A DNA stretch of 64,000 nt from Mycobacterium sp. HUMS_12744610 (GTDB lineage Bacteria > Actinomycetota > Actinomycetes > Mycobacteriales > Mycobacteriaceae). The translations under genes and the position numbers were made by a program. The DNA is taken from contig NZ_JBGEDP010000001.1 in NCBI RefSeq assembly GCF_041206865.1, positions 682,001 through 746,000 of the forward strand, written 5' to 3'. The notes under the pieces are model-generated. The model made no database searches. It saw nothing but the letters and a program-made list of their open reading frames with translations, and was not told where the DNA came from. Below, piece by piece: positions 32,206 to 42,881 of the stretch (position 1 is the stretch's first letter; the number at the start of each line of letters is the position of its first letter).

Positions 32206-32772
32206 ATGGCGGCGGTGAGACGGCGCGCGGCGCTCGCCGCGCTGGGAGCCGGCGGCGCGGCCGTCGTCGGCTTTGCGTTGCGGGGCGCGAGCGCGTGGCC
32301 TGCACCCCGAATCCGGCTCGCCGACCACGACGGGTGCATGGCCGGCCCAGCGGACATGAGGCGCTACGCCCAGATGTTCCACCGGCACAACGAGATAACT
32401 CGTACCGTCGAGGACATACCCGGCGGCGTGCGAACCACCACGCAGTCGGCCTCCCCGGATCTCGCCGCGCAACTTCAGGCTCATGTGTCGAGCATGTACA
32501 CCCAGCTCGACCAGGGCATCGAGGTCATGTGCATGAGCGACAGTCTGCCGACCCTGTTCAAGCACGCGAACGGCTATCGCCGCCGGCTGACGATCACCCC
32601 GACCGGGGTAACAGTCGAGGAAACCTCCGATGACCCCGCGCTCACCGACGCCATCCGCGCGCACGCGCAGGAGGTCACCGGCTTTGTGCGCGACGGCATG
32701 CCGGCGGCGATGCGCGGGATGATGGGCTGCGGGATGATGGGTCCCGGCATGATGGGCCCTGGCATGCACTGA
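32206..32772 (+). CDS. exported protein with Met-rich C-terminus
   Basis: The protein has 188 residues. The N-terminus has RRRAALAALGAGGAAVVGFAL, a Tat-like or Sec signal ending near ASAWP. The mature part has HDGCM, a MFHRHNEITR segment, CMSDSLPTLFKHANGY, and a tail RGMMGCGMMGPGMM ending PGMH. The Met/Cys/His richness, the shared tail type with the preceding gene (49 bases away) and the divergent csoR suggest periplasmic Cu(I) binding. No family name is assigned. Confidence 0.75.
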   Translation: MAAVRRRAALAALGAGGAAVVGFALRGASAWPAPRIRLADHDGCMAGPADMRRYAQMFHRHNEITRTVEDIPGGVRTTTQSASPDLAAQLQAHVSSMYTQLDQGIEVMCMSDSLPTLFKHANGYRRRLTITPTGVTVEETSDDPALTDAIRAHAQEVTGFVRDGMPAAMRGMMGCGMMGPGMMGPGMH

Positions 32773-32822
32773 TCGCCGTGTCGACCCGCTGCGCCCGGCT
32801 TCGCCGCGCTTGCGATCGCCAC

Positions 32823-32828
32823 TAGGCT
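32823..32828 (+). promoter_or_regulatory. -10 element before the class-IV PLP gene
   Basis: TAGGCT, the same hexamer as at purC, ends 8 bases before the ATG at 32837. It is consistent with a near-leaderless transcript independent of the Met-rich genes. Confidence 0.45.
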
Positions 32829-32836
32829 GCTTCTCC

Positions 32837-33718
32837 ATGACGGGCCAGGCGGGTGTGATCGTCACGCTGGACGGCAACGTCCATCCCCCCGGGACTCCGC
32901 TGTTGTACGCCGACGATCTCGCGGCGGTCCGCGGTGACGGCGTCTTCGAGACGCTGTTGATCCGCCACGGCAGAGCCTGTCTGATCGAATCGCACCTACA
33001 GCGGCTGACCCAGTCGGCCAGGATGCTGGACCTGCCGCCGCCGGACCTCGCGAGCTGGCGGAGCGCCATCGACGTGGCCACCCGCCGGTGGGTGGCAGAC
33101 ACCGACGGCGAGGGCGCGTTGCGCCTGATCTACAGCCGCGGCCGCGAGAGCGGCCCGGCGCCCACCGCCTACGTGATGGTCGACAGCGTCCCGGAACGTG
33201 TCGCGGCCGTGCGGCGCGACGGCCTGGCGGCGATCACGCTCGATCGCGGATTGCCCGCCCTCGGTGTCGACGCGATGCCCTGGCTGCTGGCCGGCGCCAA
33301 GACGCTGTCGTACGCGATCAACATGGCCGCACTGCGTCACGCGGCCCGGCAGGGCGCCGGTGACGTCGTGTTCGTCAGCTCCGACGGTTACGTCCTGGAA
33401 GGACCGCGTTCGACTGTGGTCATCGCCACGGACTCCGATGCGGAAGATCCTTGCCTGCTGACACCGCCGCCCTGGTATCCGATCCTGCGGGGCACCACCC
33501 AACAAGCACTGTTCGAGGTGGCCCGGTCCAAGGGATACGACTGCGACTACCGCGCGTTACGCATCGCCGATCTCCATGCTGCGCAGGGTATTTGGCTGGT
33601 GTCGAGCATGACTCTGGCCGCGCGGGTGCACACCCTCGACGGCCGCCCGCTGCCGCGGCCCGCGATGGCCGCGGAATTCGCCGCCCTGATCGACGCGGCC
33701 GTCACCAGCGATCGCTGA
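32837..33718 (+). CDS. class-IV PLP enzyme, aminodeoxychorismate lyase-like (Rv0812 type)
   Basis: The protein has 293 residues. Fold-type IV PLP motifs: RGDGVFETLLIRHGRACLIESHL (split over ~33-55) at the N-terminus, the Schiff-base Lys in LLAGAKTLSYAINM (~residue 155), and the phosphate region SSDGYVLEGPRSTVV. It could be PabC (4-amino-4-deoxychorismate to p-aminobenzoate) or a branched-chain/D-amino-acid transaminase. Sequence alone does not decide. The 9 codons upstream of 32837 are open but unlike protein. Confidence 0.85.
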   Translation: MTGQAGVIVTLDGNVHPPGTPLLYADDLAAVRGDGVFETLLIRHGRACLIESHLQRLTQSARMLDLPPPDLASWRSAIDVATRRWVADTDGEGALRLIYSRGRESGPAPTAYVMVDSVPERVAAVRRDGLAAITLDRGLPALGVDAMPWLLAGAKTLSYAINMAALRHAARQGAGDVVFVSSDGYVLEGPRSTVVIATDSDAEDPCLLTPPPWYPILRGTTQQALFEVARSKGYDCDYRALRIADLHAAQGIWLVSSMTLAARVHTLDGRPLPRPAMAAEFAALIDAAVTSDR

Positions 33719-33732
33719 GAAGTGAATTGTGT

Positions 33733-33760
33733 TGTCGGCTTGCCGATTTGCAGGTACGGT
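33733..33760 (+). promoter_or_regulatory. candidate promoter of the 33.8-kb small transcript
   Basis: TTGTCG at ~33733 and TACGGT at ~33755 are spaced by 16 bases. The -10 lies in an inverted repeat GTACGG-TCGG-CCGTAC that could bind a regulator. No protein gene follows on this strand, so the product would be the small RNA below. Confidence 0.4.
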
Positions 33761-33781
33761 CGGCCGTACACAGGAAAGGAG

Positions 33782-33817
33782 GTGGTCCGCGAAATTGATA
33801 GCTTCATGGACATGTGA
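33782..33817 (+). CDS. possible 11-codon leader peptide
   Basis: GTG start (or the overlapping GTG context) with AGGAAAGGAGG immediately before it, encoding MVREIDSFMDM and a stop. The ribosome site is one of the strongest in the window, yet the peptide is tiny. Its spacing to the GTG is very short, so an alternative is that AGGAGG serves the internal ATG at 33806. The role is unknown; a leader peptide is a guess. Confidence 0.3.
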   Translation: MVREIDSFMDM

Positions 33818-33898
33818 GGTGGCTGCGCGCTAGCAGCGTTGGCTCGGCAGAGAAGAGCTGGTGGCCAATGCGCGCTGGCGAATTCCCCGCAGTCACCC

Positions 33899-33947
33899 GG
33901 CCCCCGAGCATCCGGTGTTGTCCAGCCAGGAGCTTTGCTCGGGGGCC
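33899..33947 (+). terminator. hairpin with 11-base arms
   Basis: GGCCCCCGAGC pairs with GCTCGGGGGCC across a 27-base loop and no U-tract follows. It could be a mycobacterial-type terminator for the small RNA, and it may also terminate the convergent nitrobindin-like transcript. Confidence 0.45.
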
Positions 33948-33986
33948 GCTCCATGTCCGGACTCGGTGAGGTCCCGAAGCGCGGCG

Positions 33987-34655
33987 CTATCCGGCAAACC
34001 GCGACAGGCGCGCCGACAGATGCGGCACCAGCCCGCCGTCGGCGTCCACCCGTTCCTCGACGTAGGCCAAGTCGCCGCCCTCGACGATGCCGTAGAGCCG
34101 CTTGGCGCCACCGACGAGCACCCCGGACCGACTGCGTGCCAGGGCATCGGTCACCAATTCCCACGACGACTGGTTGCGCGGCCGCCCGTAGAACAGCTCG
34201 ACATAACCGGCGGAATGAGCCAGCAGCAACTCGATGGCCTGCGACTCGCTGGGATCGTCGGGGTCGTTGACGAAGCGCCAGAACCCCGTCTCGCGCAATC
34301 CGCGTTCCTGGTAGGCGCCCGCCTCGCTGAGCCGCCAGGATCGGGCCTCCCAATTCAGGTAGTCGCCGCCGTCGTGCGAGACCACGATCTGCTGGCCGAA
34401 CCGGTAGTCCCCGTCTTGCGCGCGGCCTTCGCCCTCCCCGCGCCACACACCGACCAGTGGCAGCAACGCCAGGAGTGCGTCGTTGAGGTTTGCGCCTTCC
34501 CGCAGGTTCGCGGTGTCGGCCGGAAGCGGCAGATCGTCGAACGCCGGGATGTTGCGCGCCGAGGTCACCTTGGCGCGTTCGGTAGCGGCCGCCATGGTGC
34601 GGTCGCCGAAGGCCGCACCGCCCGCGCCGTCAGCGTCGTCGTCAGAGGAGGTCAC
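33987..34655 (-). CDS. nitrobindin-like haem-binding protein (Rv0813c type)
   Basis: The protein has 222 residues. After a low-complexity N-terminus (~40 residues) the beta-barrel begins [15 protein letters not shown] (the GxWxGxG motif of the FABP-like/THAP4 family). YGQ-like [20 protein letters not shown] follows. Homologues bind ferric haem and have been described as peroxynitrite isomerases. The GTG start overlaps the stop of an upstream 32-codon membrane peptide gene (GTGA), so it is translationally coupled to it. Confidence 0.88.
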   Translation of the reverse strand: MTSSDDDADGAGGAAFGDRTMAAATERAKVTSARNIPAFDDLPLPADTANLREGANLNDALLALLPLVGVWRGEGEGRAQDGDYRFGQQIVVSHDGGDYLNWEARSWRLSEAGAYQERGLRETGFWRFVNDPDDPSESQAIELLLAHSAGYVELFYGRPRNQSSWELVTDALARSRSGVLVGGAKRLYGIVEGGDLAYVEERVDADGGLVPHLSARLSRFAG

Positions 34656-34750
34656 GACTCGTCAGTGATCAGCCGGTACAGCGTGTACAGCGCGAACCAG
34701 GAAATGACCACGACCGCCAGCACCAGCACAATCTCGAAGAACAGCACCAC
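34652..34750 (-). CDS. 32-residue single-span membrane peptide
   Basis: The peptide is [18 protein letters not shown] followed by [14 protein letters not shown]: one hydrophobic helix and a short charged tail. The GTG at 34750 follows TAGACT (34758-34763) by 7 bases, a leaderless start, and the stop overlaps the nitrobindin-like gene by 4 bases. Hydrophobic pattern, promoter spacing and coupling together support a real gene. The function is unknown. A second GTG at 34747 is possible. Confidence 0.65.
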   Translation of the reverse strand: MVLFFEIVLVLAVVVISWFALYTLYRLITDES

Positions 34751-34757
34751 GCAGACG

Positions 34758-34763
34758 AGTCTA
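34758..34763 (-). promoter_or_regulatory. -10 element of the membrane peptide operon
   Basis: TAGACT on the minus strand lies 7 bases before the GTG at 34750. It would drive the peptide gene and the nitrobindin-like gene as a leaderless transcript. Confidence 0.5.
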
Positions 34764-34929
34764 TTCGCCGACGGCGCGGGCCGCGGCCCCTCCCGCCTCC
34801 CCTTCCCGCATCGGGGGTGAACCCTGGGCGGCGGCACGCCGAGGATGCGCGCCCTGTGTACACCCCGAAAGCCGTGAGATCACAGTCGGCGCCGACGGTG
34901 CGATCACGGCGCCGCCGACGGCCCGGCCG

Positions 34930-35352
34930 TCAGGCCAACAGCGGTTCCAGCGCGCAACGCAGATCGGAGGCCGTTGGCACGCCCGAGGTCCGGTATCTCT
35001 GTCGCCCTTCGGCGTCGAAGATCAACGTGGTGGGCAGCGACAGCACCGCGAAGCGGTGGGCGGCGGCCGGGTCGGCGTCCAGGTCGATCTCGAGGTGGGC
35101 GACGCCGCCCAGGTCGTCGCAAACCTGGCCGACCACCGTGCGAACCCGGTCGCACGGTCCGCACCACGGGGCGCTGAAGTGGACGACGGCCGGCCCATCG
35201 CGGGACAGACCCAGGTTGGCGAGGTCGACGGCCTCGTGCCGCGCCGAGCCCGGGCGGATCTGCCTGATCCGTCCCGCGCGCCGGGTCAGCAACCAGCCTG
35301 CCGGCGTGGCCACGACGGCCGCGGCCGCGATCGCGACGAGAACGGTGGTCAC
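34930..35352 (-). CDS. thiX: membrane-anchored thioredoxin-like protein
   Basis: The protein has 140 residues. A membrane helix at ~4-22 (VLVAIAAAAVVATPAGWLL) is followed by a thioredoxin domain with the redox motif W63-C64-G-P-C67 and the cis-proline in LSLPTTLIF. It is a thiol-disulfide protein; orientation is not decided by sequence. Start GTG, 10 bases after the lmeA stop, so an operon with it. From memory, M. tuberculosis has sseC2-cysA2 between this gene and the nitrobindin gene; here that space (34751-34929) is empty. Confidence 0.88.
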   Translation of the reverse strand: MTTVLVAIAAAAVVATPAGWLLTRRAGRIRQIRPGSARHEAVDLANLGLSRDGPAVVHFSAPWCGPCDRVRTVVGQVCDDLGGVAHLEIDLDADPAAAHRFAVLSLPTTLIFDAEGRQRYRTSGVPTASDLRCALEPLLA

Positions 35353-35362
35353 AGGCGCCGGG

Positions 35363-36175
35363 TCACGATTGCCTGAATTCTTCCAGGGTGATGGTCACTG
35401 AATAGCTGATGCCCTCGATGATGACGTCCGAACCGCGCGCCCCGACGGTTTGCGGCGCCACACCGAACGGCAGCCGCTGGCCGGGCAGCGTGGTGCTGAA
35501 CGCGTGCAGCACCGCCTCGCGCTTGTCATCCGGAACCGGTTGATTCGCCGTGTCCGGTCCGGTGAGCACCCCGGTCGGCGTGAACACCAGGGTCGCCTGG
35601 TCGTCGGGGGCGATCGACAGATCGACCGAGACGCTGACCCGGTGATCGAAGCCGGCCGATTTCGGCGTGCCGGTGAACACCAGGCCGTGGCTGCCGGAGA
35701 TACCGGATTCGGTGGTCCCACCGGTCGCATCGTTGGTTTCCCTGGGGGGCGCGTCGACCATCAGGTCGCTCATGCCCAGGTAGCGGCCCAGGTGCATGGA
35801 GTCGATGATGATGCGGCTCTCCAGCTCGCCCACGGGGAGCTTCGCATCGGGCCTGATCAGCCATGACGCGTAGGTCAGATCGATCGAGTGCATGGTGGCC
35901 TCGAGGGTGGCCTTGCCGGTCATCGCGTGGTCGACCGCGTTGGCCTTGATCTCAAGCTCGTTGTAATGCCGGTGCATCGCCTGGGGGATGAACGGGAAGG
36001 CCAGGATGGCCACGAACGGGTCCGAGCCCAGCTTGGCCACTTTGCGCACGGTCGTCGACAGCCGGTACTCGGCGTAGATGCTCGTTCCGTAGTCGACGCC
36101 GACGGCGCCAGCGGCCACCACGGCCACGGCGACCACCGCGGCCGTCGCACCGATCAGAACCTTCCGCACCCGCAT
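35363..36175 (-). CDS. lmeA: DUF2993 mannan-chain elongation factor LmeA
   Basis: This is a 270-residue exported protein. An N-terminal signal/anchor at ~5-28 ([21 protein letters not shown]) precedes the DUF2993 lipid-binding-like domain. The M. smegmatis homologue is known to affect elongation of the lipomannan/lipoarabinomannan mannan backbone in the cell envelope. The C-terminus has [19 protein letters not shown]. It is divergent from the GlnR-like gene; the 205-base gap holds an interrupted repeat (CCAGGT...ACCTGG). Confidence 0.88.
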   Translation of the reverse strand: MRVRKVLIGATAAVVAVAVVAAGAVGVDYGTSIYAEYRLSTTVRKVAKLGSDPFVAILAFPFIPQAMHRHYNELEIKANAVDHAMTGKATLEATMHSIDLTYASWLIRPDAKLPVGELESRIIIDSMHLGRYLGMSDLMVDAPPRETNDATGGTTESGISGSHGLVFTGTPKSAGFDHRVSVSVDLSIAPDDQATLVFTPTGVLTGPDTANQPVPDDKREAVLHAFSTTLPGQRLPFGVAPQTVGARGSDVIIEGISYSVTITLEEFRQS

Positions 36176-36325
36176 ATTGTGGCCGAGGCGGCGCCGCGTT
36201 TGCCGCGAGGTCCGTCCTGCGGTCCCCCGGCTGCCCCGAGCGGTTGGTCACACTGCATGTCGGCGCGCTCGATCACTAAGCCAAAGACCAGGTGGCACGT
36301 TATCGTTAGATGACCTGGCAACTAA

Positions 36326-38071
<1,746 letters not shown>

Positions 38072-38255
38072 GCGGAATCGCGGGCAGCAGTGGCGTGGTG
38101 CCCGACTGTTCATTGCAGATTCACCGCGCGGTCGGTTCTTTCGGCCCGCGCCGGCGCATAGTTTCGCTTTGGCTCAGCAACCTGCGCTCGAGCATGTCCA
38201 GGCGCTTGTCCAGCACCGCCCGGATGCGCCCGCGACGGCTCAGAAAGCGAGATCG

Positions 38256-39359
38256 GTGAGGCTCCACGGACAGGGCAAGGCGATCGCGCTGGCGGCGGTG
38301 TTGGGTGCCGCGGTGCTGACCGGCTGCGGCGCCGACATCAACCACGGCGCCGCGGCCGCGGAGCTCTCCGGACCGGCGGGCTGCGGCGGCAAGCGCGGGC
38401 TCACGGCCGAAGGGTCCACCGCCCAGCAGAACGCAATCGGGGTTTTCAGCCAGGTCTGGGGCGAGCACTGCCCGGGCAAGAACGTGTCCTACAACGCGAC
38501 CGGCTCCGGCGCCGGCCGGGCGCAGTTCATCGCCGGCCACGTCGACTTCGGGGGCGCGGACTCGCCGCTGCTCGCGGACCAGATCGGCCCGGCCACCAGG
38601 CGTTGCGGCGGAAACCCCGCGTGGGATCTGCCGCTGGTATTCGGGCCGATCGCCCTGGTCTACAACCTCCCGGGCGTGCAGAGGCTGGTCGTCAACGGTG
38701 ACGCTCTGGGCGAGATCTTCAGCGGCAGGGTCACGTTGTGGAACGACCAGACACTGGCGGCGCTGAATCCGGGCGTGACCCTGCCGGACGTCAAGATCAG
38801 GCCGATCTATCGCGCGGACTCGTCGGGCACCACGGACAACATGCAGAAATACCTGACCGCCGCGGCCCCGCAGAGCTGGACCAGAGGCGTCGGCACCGAG
38901 TTCCAGGGAGGCGTCGGGGAAGGGGCCACCAAATCCGCCGGTCTGGTCCAGGCGGTGCGGGCCACGCCGGGCGCCATCGGCTACGTCGAGAAGGGATTCG
39001 CCGACCAGGCCGGGGTGCCCTACGCGGAGATCGACACCGGCAACGGTGTGGTCCCGCTGACCGAGAGCACGGCCGCCAACGCCATCAAAGCGGCCACGTT
39101 CGTGGCCGCCGGCAACGATCTCGTGCTGGATCTGAACTCGATGTACGCCTCCCAAGAGCCGGAAACCTACCCGTTGATCCTGGCCACCTACGAGATCGTG
39201 TGCTCCAAGGGGTACGACCCGAGCACCTCCCGCGCGGTCAAGTCGTTTCTCACCGTGGCCGCCACCAACGCGCAGGCCGGCCTGATTTCTGCCGGCTATG
39301 TCGCGCTGCCCGATAAAGTCAAGGAGCGACTGGTTACGGCGATCAACGCCATGCAGTGA
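38256..39359 (+). CDS. pstS: phosphate-binding lipoprotein of the Pst transporter
   Basis: The precursor has 367 residues. Signal peptide and lipobox LTGC put the lipidated Cys at residue 24. Phosphate-binding loops are visible: AEGSTAQQNAI, GSGAGRAQF, DFGGADSPL and RADSSGTTDNMQKYL. It captures phosphate outside the membrane. GTG 38256 is chosen because it leaves a normal signal peptide; the frame is open upstream to 38169. It is the first gene of pstSCAB. Homologues are induced by phosphate starvation through SenX3-RegX3. Confidence 0.92.
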   Translation: MRLHGQGKAIALAAVLGAAVLTGCGADINHGAAAAELSGPAGCGGKRGLTAEGSTAQQNAIGVFSQVWGEHCPGKNVSYNATGSGAGRAQFIAGHVDFGGADSPLLADQIGPATRRCGGNPAWDLPLVFGPIALVYNLPGVQRLVVNGDALGEIFSGRVTLWNDQTLAALNPGVTLPDVKIRPIYRADSSGTTDNMQKYLTAAAPQSWTRGVGTEFQGGVGEGATKSAGLVQAVRATPGAIGYVEKGFADQAGVPYAEIDTGNGVVPLTESTAANAIKAATFVAAGNDLVLDLNSMYASQEPETYPLILATYEIVCSKGYDPSTSRAVKSFLTVAATNAQAGLISAGYVALPDKVKERLVTAINAMQ

Positions 39360-39404
39360 TCAATTGGGCGCAAGGAGCGACAACGCAACTGTGACGGGAT
39401 CACA

Positions 39405-40451
39405 GTGACAATGCCTTCCGTGCCGAATCCGGCCGACGCAGGTTCGGGCGCGGTCGTGGCCGCCCCGTTCCCCGAGGCCCCGGTGGTGCCGATCAGCCCA
39501 TGGGGCCGGGGCCGGCCGCGGCTCGGTGACCGGATGTTTCGCCGGCTCGCGCAGGCGTCGGGCGCCCTCATGGTCGCGTTGATCGTCGCGATCGGCGGGT
39601 TCTTGTTGCTGCGCGCCCTCCCGGCGCTCGAGCGCAACCGGGAGAACTTCTTCACCTATACGGGCGCCTGGGTCACCACCGGCACCTCGGCGCTGCATTT
39701 CGGCATGCTCGATCTGCTGCAGGTGACCGTTTTCGTGTCGCTGTTCGCGCTGCTTCTCGCGATGCCGGTCGCCCTGGGCGTGGCCCTGTTCATCACGCAG
39801 TACGCGCCGCGCCCGGTCGCCGGCCCGCTGGCATACGCGGTCGACCTGCTGGCCGCGGTTCCCTCGATCATCTACGGCGTGTGGGGCCTGCAGGTGCTGG
39901 CGCCGCGACTACGGCCCGTTGCGTCCTGGCTGAACCACACCCTGGGCTCGTGCTTCCTGTTCGCGGGCGCGAACACCTCGGTGACCGGGGGCGGCACCGT
40001 GTTCACCGGCGGCCTGGTGCTGGCGGTGATGATCCTGCCCATCACCACCGCGGTCACCCGCGAGGTATTCGTCCAGACGCCCCACGACCAGATCGAGGCC
40101 GCGTTGGCGTTGGGCGCCACCCGTTGGGAAGTGGTCAAGACGACCGTGCTGCCGTTCGGGCGGTCCGGCTACGTCAGCGGCGCGATGCTGGGTCTGGGCC
40201 GTGCCCTGGGTGAGACGATGGCGCTGCTGGTCATCCTGCGGGGAGCCCAGGCCACGTTCGGCTGGTCGTTGTTCGACGGCGGCTCCACCTTCGCGACCAA
40301 GATCGCCGGCGCCGCGTCGGAACTGGACGACCCATACCGGGCGGGTGCCTACATCGCCGCCGGGCTGGTGCTCTTCGTGCTCACATTCCTGGTCGACGCC
40401 CTGGCGCGCGGTGCGGTCGCCGGGATCGGGCGCAGAAGGGGCGGCCGGTGA
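39405..40451 (+). CDS. pstC: phosphate ABC transporter permease PstC
   Basis: The protein has 348 residues with about six membrane helices. The ABC-permease EAA loop is [21 protein letters not shown] near residue 230. An N-terminal Pro-rich cytoplasmic tail of ~45 residues precedes helix 1. The start is GTG 39405; ATG 39411 is two codons later. It overlaps pstA by GTGA. Confidence 0.93.
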   Translation: MTMPSVPNPADAGSGAVVAAPFPEAPVVPISPWGRGRPRLGDRMFRRLAQASGALMVALIVAIGGFLLLRALPALERNRENFFTYTGAWVTTGTSALHFGMLDLLQVTVFVSLFALLLAMPVALGVALFITQYAPRPVAGPLAYAVDLLAAVPSIIYGVWGLQVLAPRLRPVASWLNHTLGSCFLFAGANTSVTGGGTVFTGGLVLAVMILPITTAVTREVFVQTPHDQIEAALALGATRWEVVKTTVLPFGRSGYVSGAMLGLGRALGETMALLVILRGAQATFGWSLFDGGSTFATKIAGAASELDDPYRAGAYIAAGLVLFVLTFLVDALARGAVAGIGRRRGGR

Positions 40452-41374
40452 CCTCGATCCTGGACCGTCCGCTCAAGGCCCGGACGTTCCCCGGCCTGGG
40501 CCGGCGGCGTCGAGTGGCGAACAACGTCGCCACCGCGTTCGTGACGACGTCGATGCTGGTGGCCCTGGCGCCGCTGGCCTACGTGTTGTTCTCGGTGATC
40601 GCCAAGGGGTACAGGGCGATCGCGTCGGCCGCGTGGTGGACGCATTCGCAGGCGGGTATGACGGAGTTCGTGGCCGGTGGCGGCGCCTACCACGCGATCG
40701 TCGGCACGCTGCTGCAGGGATTGGTGTGCGCGGTGATCTCCATCCCGATCAGCATGTTGGTGGCGATCTACCTGGTCGAGTACGGGGGCGGCACGCCGCT
40801 GGGCAGGGTGGCCTCGTTCATGGTGGACATCCTGTCCGGGGTGCCCTCGATCGTGGCGGCGCTGTTCGTCTACACCGTGGGGGTGGCGACGTTCGGCATC
40901 GCCCGCTCCGAGCTCGCGGTGTCACTGGCCTTGGTGCTGCTGATGCTGCCGGTGATCGTGCGGGCCACCGAGGAGATGCTGCGCATCGTGCCGGTGGATC
41001 TGCGCGAGGCCAGCTACGCACTGGGCATCCCGAAGTGGAAGACCATCGCCCGGATTGTGATTCCGACCGGGCTGTCGGGCATCATCACGGGCATCATGCT
41101 TGCGGTGGCCAGGGTGCTGGGGGAGACTGCCCCGTTGCTGATCCTGGTCGGCTATTCGCAGTCGATCGGCTTTGACATCTTCCACGGGTTCATCGGCTCG
41201 CTGCCGGGCATGATCTACAACCAGGTGTCGGCCGGGGCGGGCGTGAACCCCGTGCCCACGGATCGGTTGTGGGGTGCCGCCCTAACCCTCATCCTGGTGA
41301 TCGCCGTCATCAACATCGGAGCCAGGATGATCTCGAAAATCTTCGCCCCCGGAACGTCAAGGCAGGAGCACTAG
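40448..41374 (+). CDS. pstA: phosphate ABC transporter permease PstA
   Basis: The protein has 308 residues with six predicted membrane helices. The EAA loop is [20 protein letters not shown] near residue 185. It partners PstC in the membrane channel. It is translationally coupled to pstC, and pstB follows without a gap (stop TAG then GTG). Confidence 0.93.
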   Translation: MTSILDRPLKARTFPGLGRRRRVANNVATAFVTTSMLVALAPLAYVLFSVIAKGYRAIASAAWWTHSQAGMTEFVAGGGAYHAIVGTLLQGLVCAVISIPISMLVAIYLVEYGGGTPLGRVASFMVDILSGVPSIVAALFVYTVGVATFGIARSELAVSLALVLLMLPVIVRATEEMLRIVPVDLREASYALGIPKWKTIARIVIPTGLSGIITGIMLAVARVLGETAPLLILVGYSQSIGFDIFHGFIGSLPGMIYNQVSAGAGVNPVPTDRLWGAALTLILVIAVINIGARMISKIFAPGTSRQEH

Positions 41375-42151
41375 GTGGCCAAGCGGTTGGACCTCAAGAG
41401 CGTCGACATCTACTACGGGTCGTTTCAGGCCGTCGCGGATGTGACGCTGTCGGTTCTGCCTCGCAGCGTGACGGCGTTCATCGGCCCGTCCGGGTGCGGC
41501 AAGACGACGGTGCTGCGCGCGCTGAACCGGATGCACGAGGTGGTTCCCGGTGGCCGCGTCGAGGGCGAGGTGCTGCTCGACGACGAGGACATCTACGGTC
41601 AGGGTGTCGACCCGGTCGGTGTGCGCCGCGCGATCGGGATGGTGTTCCAGCGCCCGAACCCGTTCCCCGCCATGTCGATTCGCAACAACGTGGTGGCGGG
41701 GCTGAGACTGCAGGGCGTGCGCAACCGCAAGGTGCTCGACGAGGTGGCCGAACACTCGCTGCGCGGCGCCAACCTGTGGGACGAGGTCAAGGACCGGTTG
41801 GACAAGCCCGGCGGCGGGCTGTCCGGCGGTCAGCAGCAGCGCCTGTGCATCGCGCGGGCGATCGCCGTGCAACCCGATGTGTTGCTGATGGACGAGCCGT
41901 GTTCGGCGCTGGACCCGATCTCGACGATGGCCGTGGAAGACCTGATCAGTGAGCTGAAGCAGGACTACACGATCGTCATCGTCACCCATAACATGCAGCA
42001 GGCCGCCCGGGTCAGCGACCTGACGGCGTTCTTCAACCTGGAAACCACCGGCAAGCCCGGGCGATTGATCGAGGTCGACGAGACCGAGAAGATCTTCTCC
42101 AACCCGAGCGAGAAGGCCACCGAGGACTACATCTCCGGCCGCTTCGGCTGA
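41375..42151 (+). CDS. pstB: phosphate ABC transporter ATPase PstB
   Basis: The protein has 258 residues. Walker [10 protein letters not shown] near residue 34, signature [15 protein letters not shown], Walker [14 protein letters not shown], and switch His in VTHNMQQA. It powers phosphate import. AAGGCAGGAG lies before the GTG within the end of pstA. It stops 3 bases from the convergent phoU. From memory, only this ATPase (phoT) lies at this place in M. tuberculosis. Confidence 0.95.
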   Translation: MAKRLDLKSVDIYYGSFQAVADVTLSVLPRSVTAFIGPSGCGKTTVLRALNRMHEVVPGGRVEGEVLLDDEDIYGQGVDPVGVRRAIGMVFQRPNPFPAMSIRNNVVAGLRLQGVRNRKVLDEVAEHSLRGANLWDEVKDRLDKPGGGLSGGQQQRLCIARAIAVQPDVLLMDEPCSALDPISTMAVEDLISELKQDYTIVIVTHNMQQAARVSDLTAFFNLETTGKPGRLIEVDETEKIFSNPSEKATEDYISGRFG

Positions 42152-42154
42152 GGC

Positions 42155-42823
42155 CTACTCGGAGGAGCCTTTGTTGTCCTCTTCGGGGAGGCTGCCGGTC
42201 GCCTGGAAAATGACGCGCCGCGCCACCTCGACCGCGTGGTCGGCGAAGCGTTCGTAGAACCGGCCCAGCAGCGTCACGTCGACGGCCGAGGCCACGCCGT
42301 ACTTCCATTTGCGGTCCATCAGTACGGAGAACAGGTGCCGGTGCAAATCGTCCATGGCGTCGTCTTCTTCGCGGATCCGGGCGGCTTTCTCCGGGTCGCG
42401 CGACAACACCACCTCTTGCGCGCTGTTGCCCAAATCGACTGCAAGCCTTCCCATTTCGGCGAAGTAGCCGTTGACCTCCTCGGGCAGCGCGTGCTGGGGA
42501 TGCCGCCGCCGGGCGATCTTGGCGACGTGCAGGGCCAGTGCGCCCATCCGGTCGATGTCGGCGACCATCTGGATGGCGCTCACGATCGACCTGAGGTCGC
42601 CCGCCACCGGTGCCTGCAATGCCAGCAGCACGAAGGCGCTCTCCTCGGCGCGGGCGCTCATCGCCGCGATCTGCTCGTGGTCGGAGATCACCTGTTCGGC
42701 CAGCACGAGGTCGGCCTGCAGCAGGGCCTGGGTGGCGCGCTCCATCGCAATGCCCGCCAGCCCGCACATCTCGCCGAGCTGCTCGGACAGGCCCGCAAGC
42801 TGCTCATGGTAGGCGGTCCGCAT
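42155..42823 (-). CDS. phoU: PhoU-family phosphate signalling protein (PhoY)
   Basis: The protein has 222 residues and is all helical with two PhoU repeats. Metal motifs ExxxD are visible in [13 protein letters not shown] and [14 protein letters not shown]. PhoU/PhoY links Pst activity to the histidine kinase so that the phosphate regulon stays off when phosphate is plentiful. The ATG 42823 (MRTAYHEQL) is the family start; the upstream open frame is not protein-like. Confidence 0.93.
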   Translation of the reverse strand: MRTAYHEQLAGLSEQLGEMCGLAGIAMERATQALLQADLVLAEQVISDHEQIAAMSARAEESAFVLLALQAPVAGDLRSIVSAIQMVADIDRMGALALHVAKIARRRHPQHALPEEVNGYFAEMGRLAVDLGNSAQEVVLSRDPEKAARIREEDDAMDDLHRHLFSVLMDRKWKYGVASAVDVTLLGRFYERFADHAVEVARRVIFQATGSLPEEDNKGSSE

Positions 42824-42881
42824 GCCGCCAAGCCTACGTTCTCGATGCCGAAATCGCTTTGCGGACTCTCGCCAAATCCGG

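Larger units (their letters stand above)
33767..33947 (+). ncRNA. candidate small RNA or leader with terminal hairpin
   Basis: Between the PLP gene and the convergent nitrobindin-like gene there are ~268 bases without a conventional gene but with order. There is a promoter-like pair, a strong ribosome site AGGAAAGGAGG, a tiny ORF (33782-33817), and a distal hairpin with perfect 11-base arms (33899-33909 and 33937-33947, GGCCCCCGAGC/GCTCGGGGGCC). The ends are inferred from these landmarks. No Rfam family is claimed. Confidence 0.4.

Noticed and set aside
34817..35401. Plus-strand frame opposite the thioredoxin gene
   Set aside because: Arg-rich shadow; WCGPC and the membrane helix are on the minus strand.
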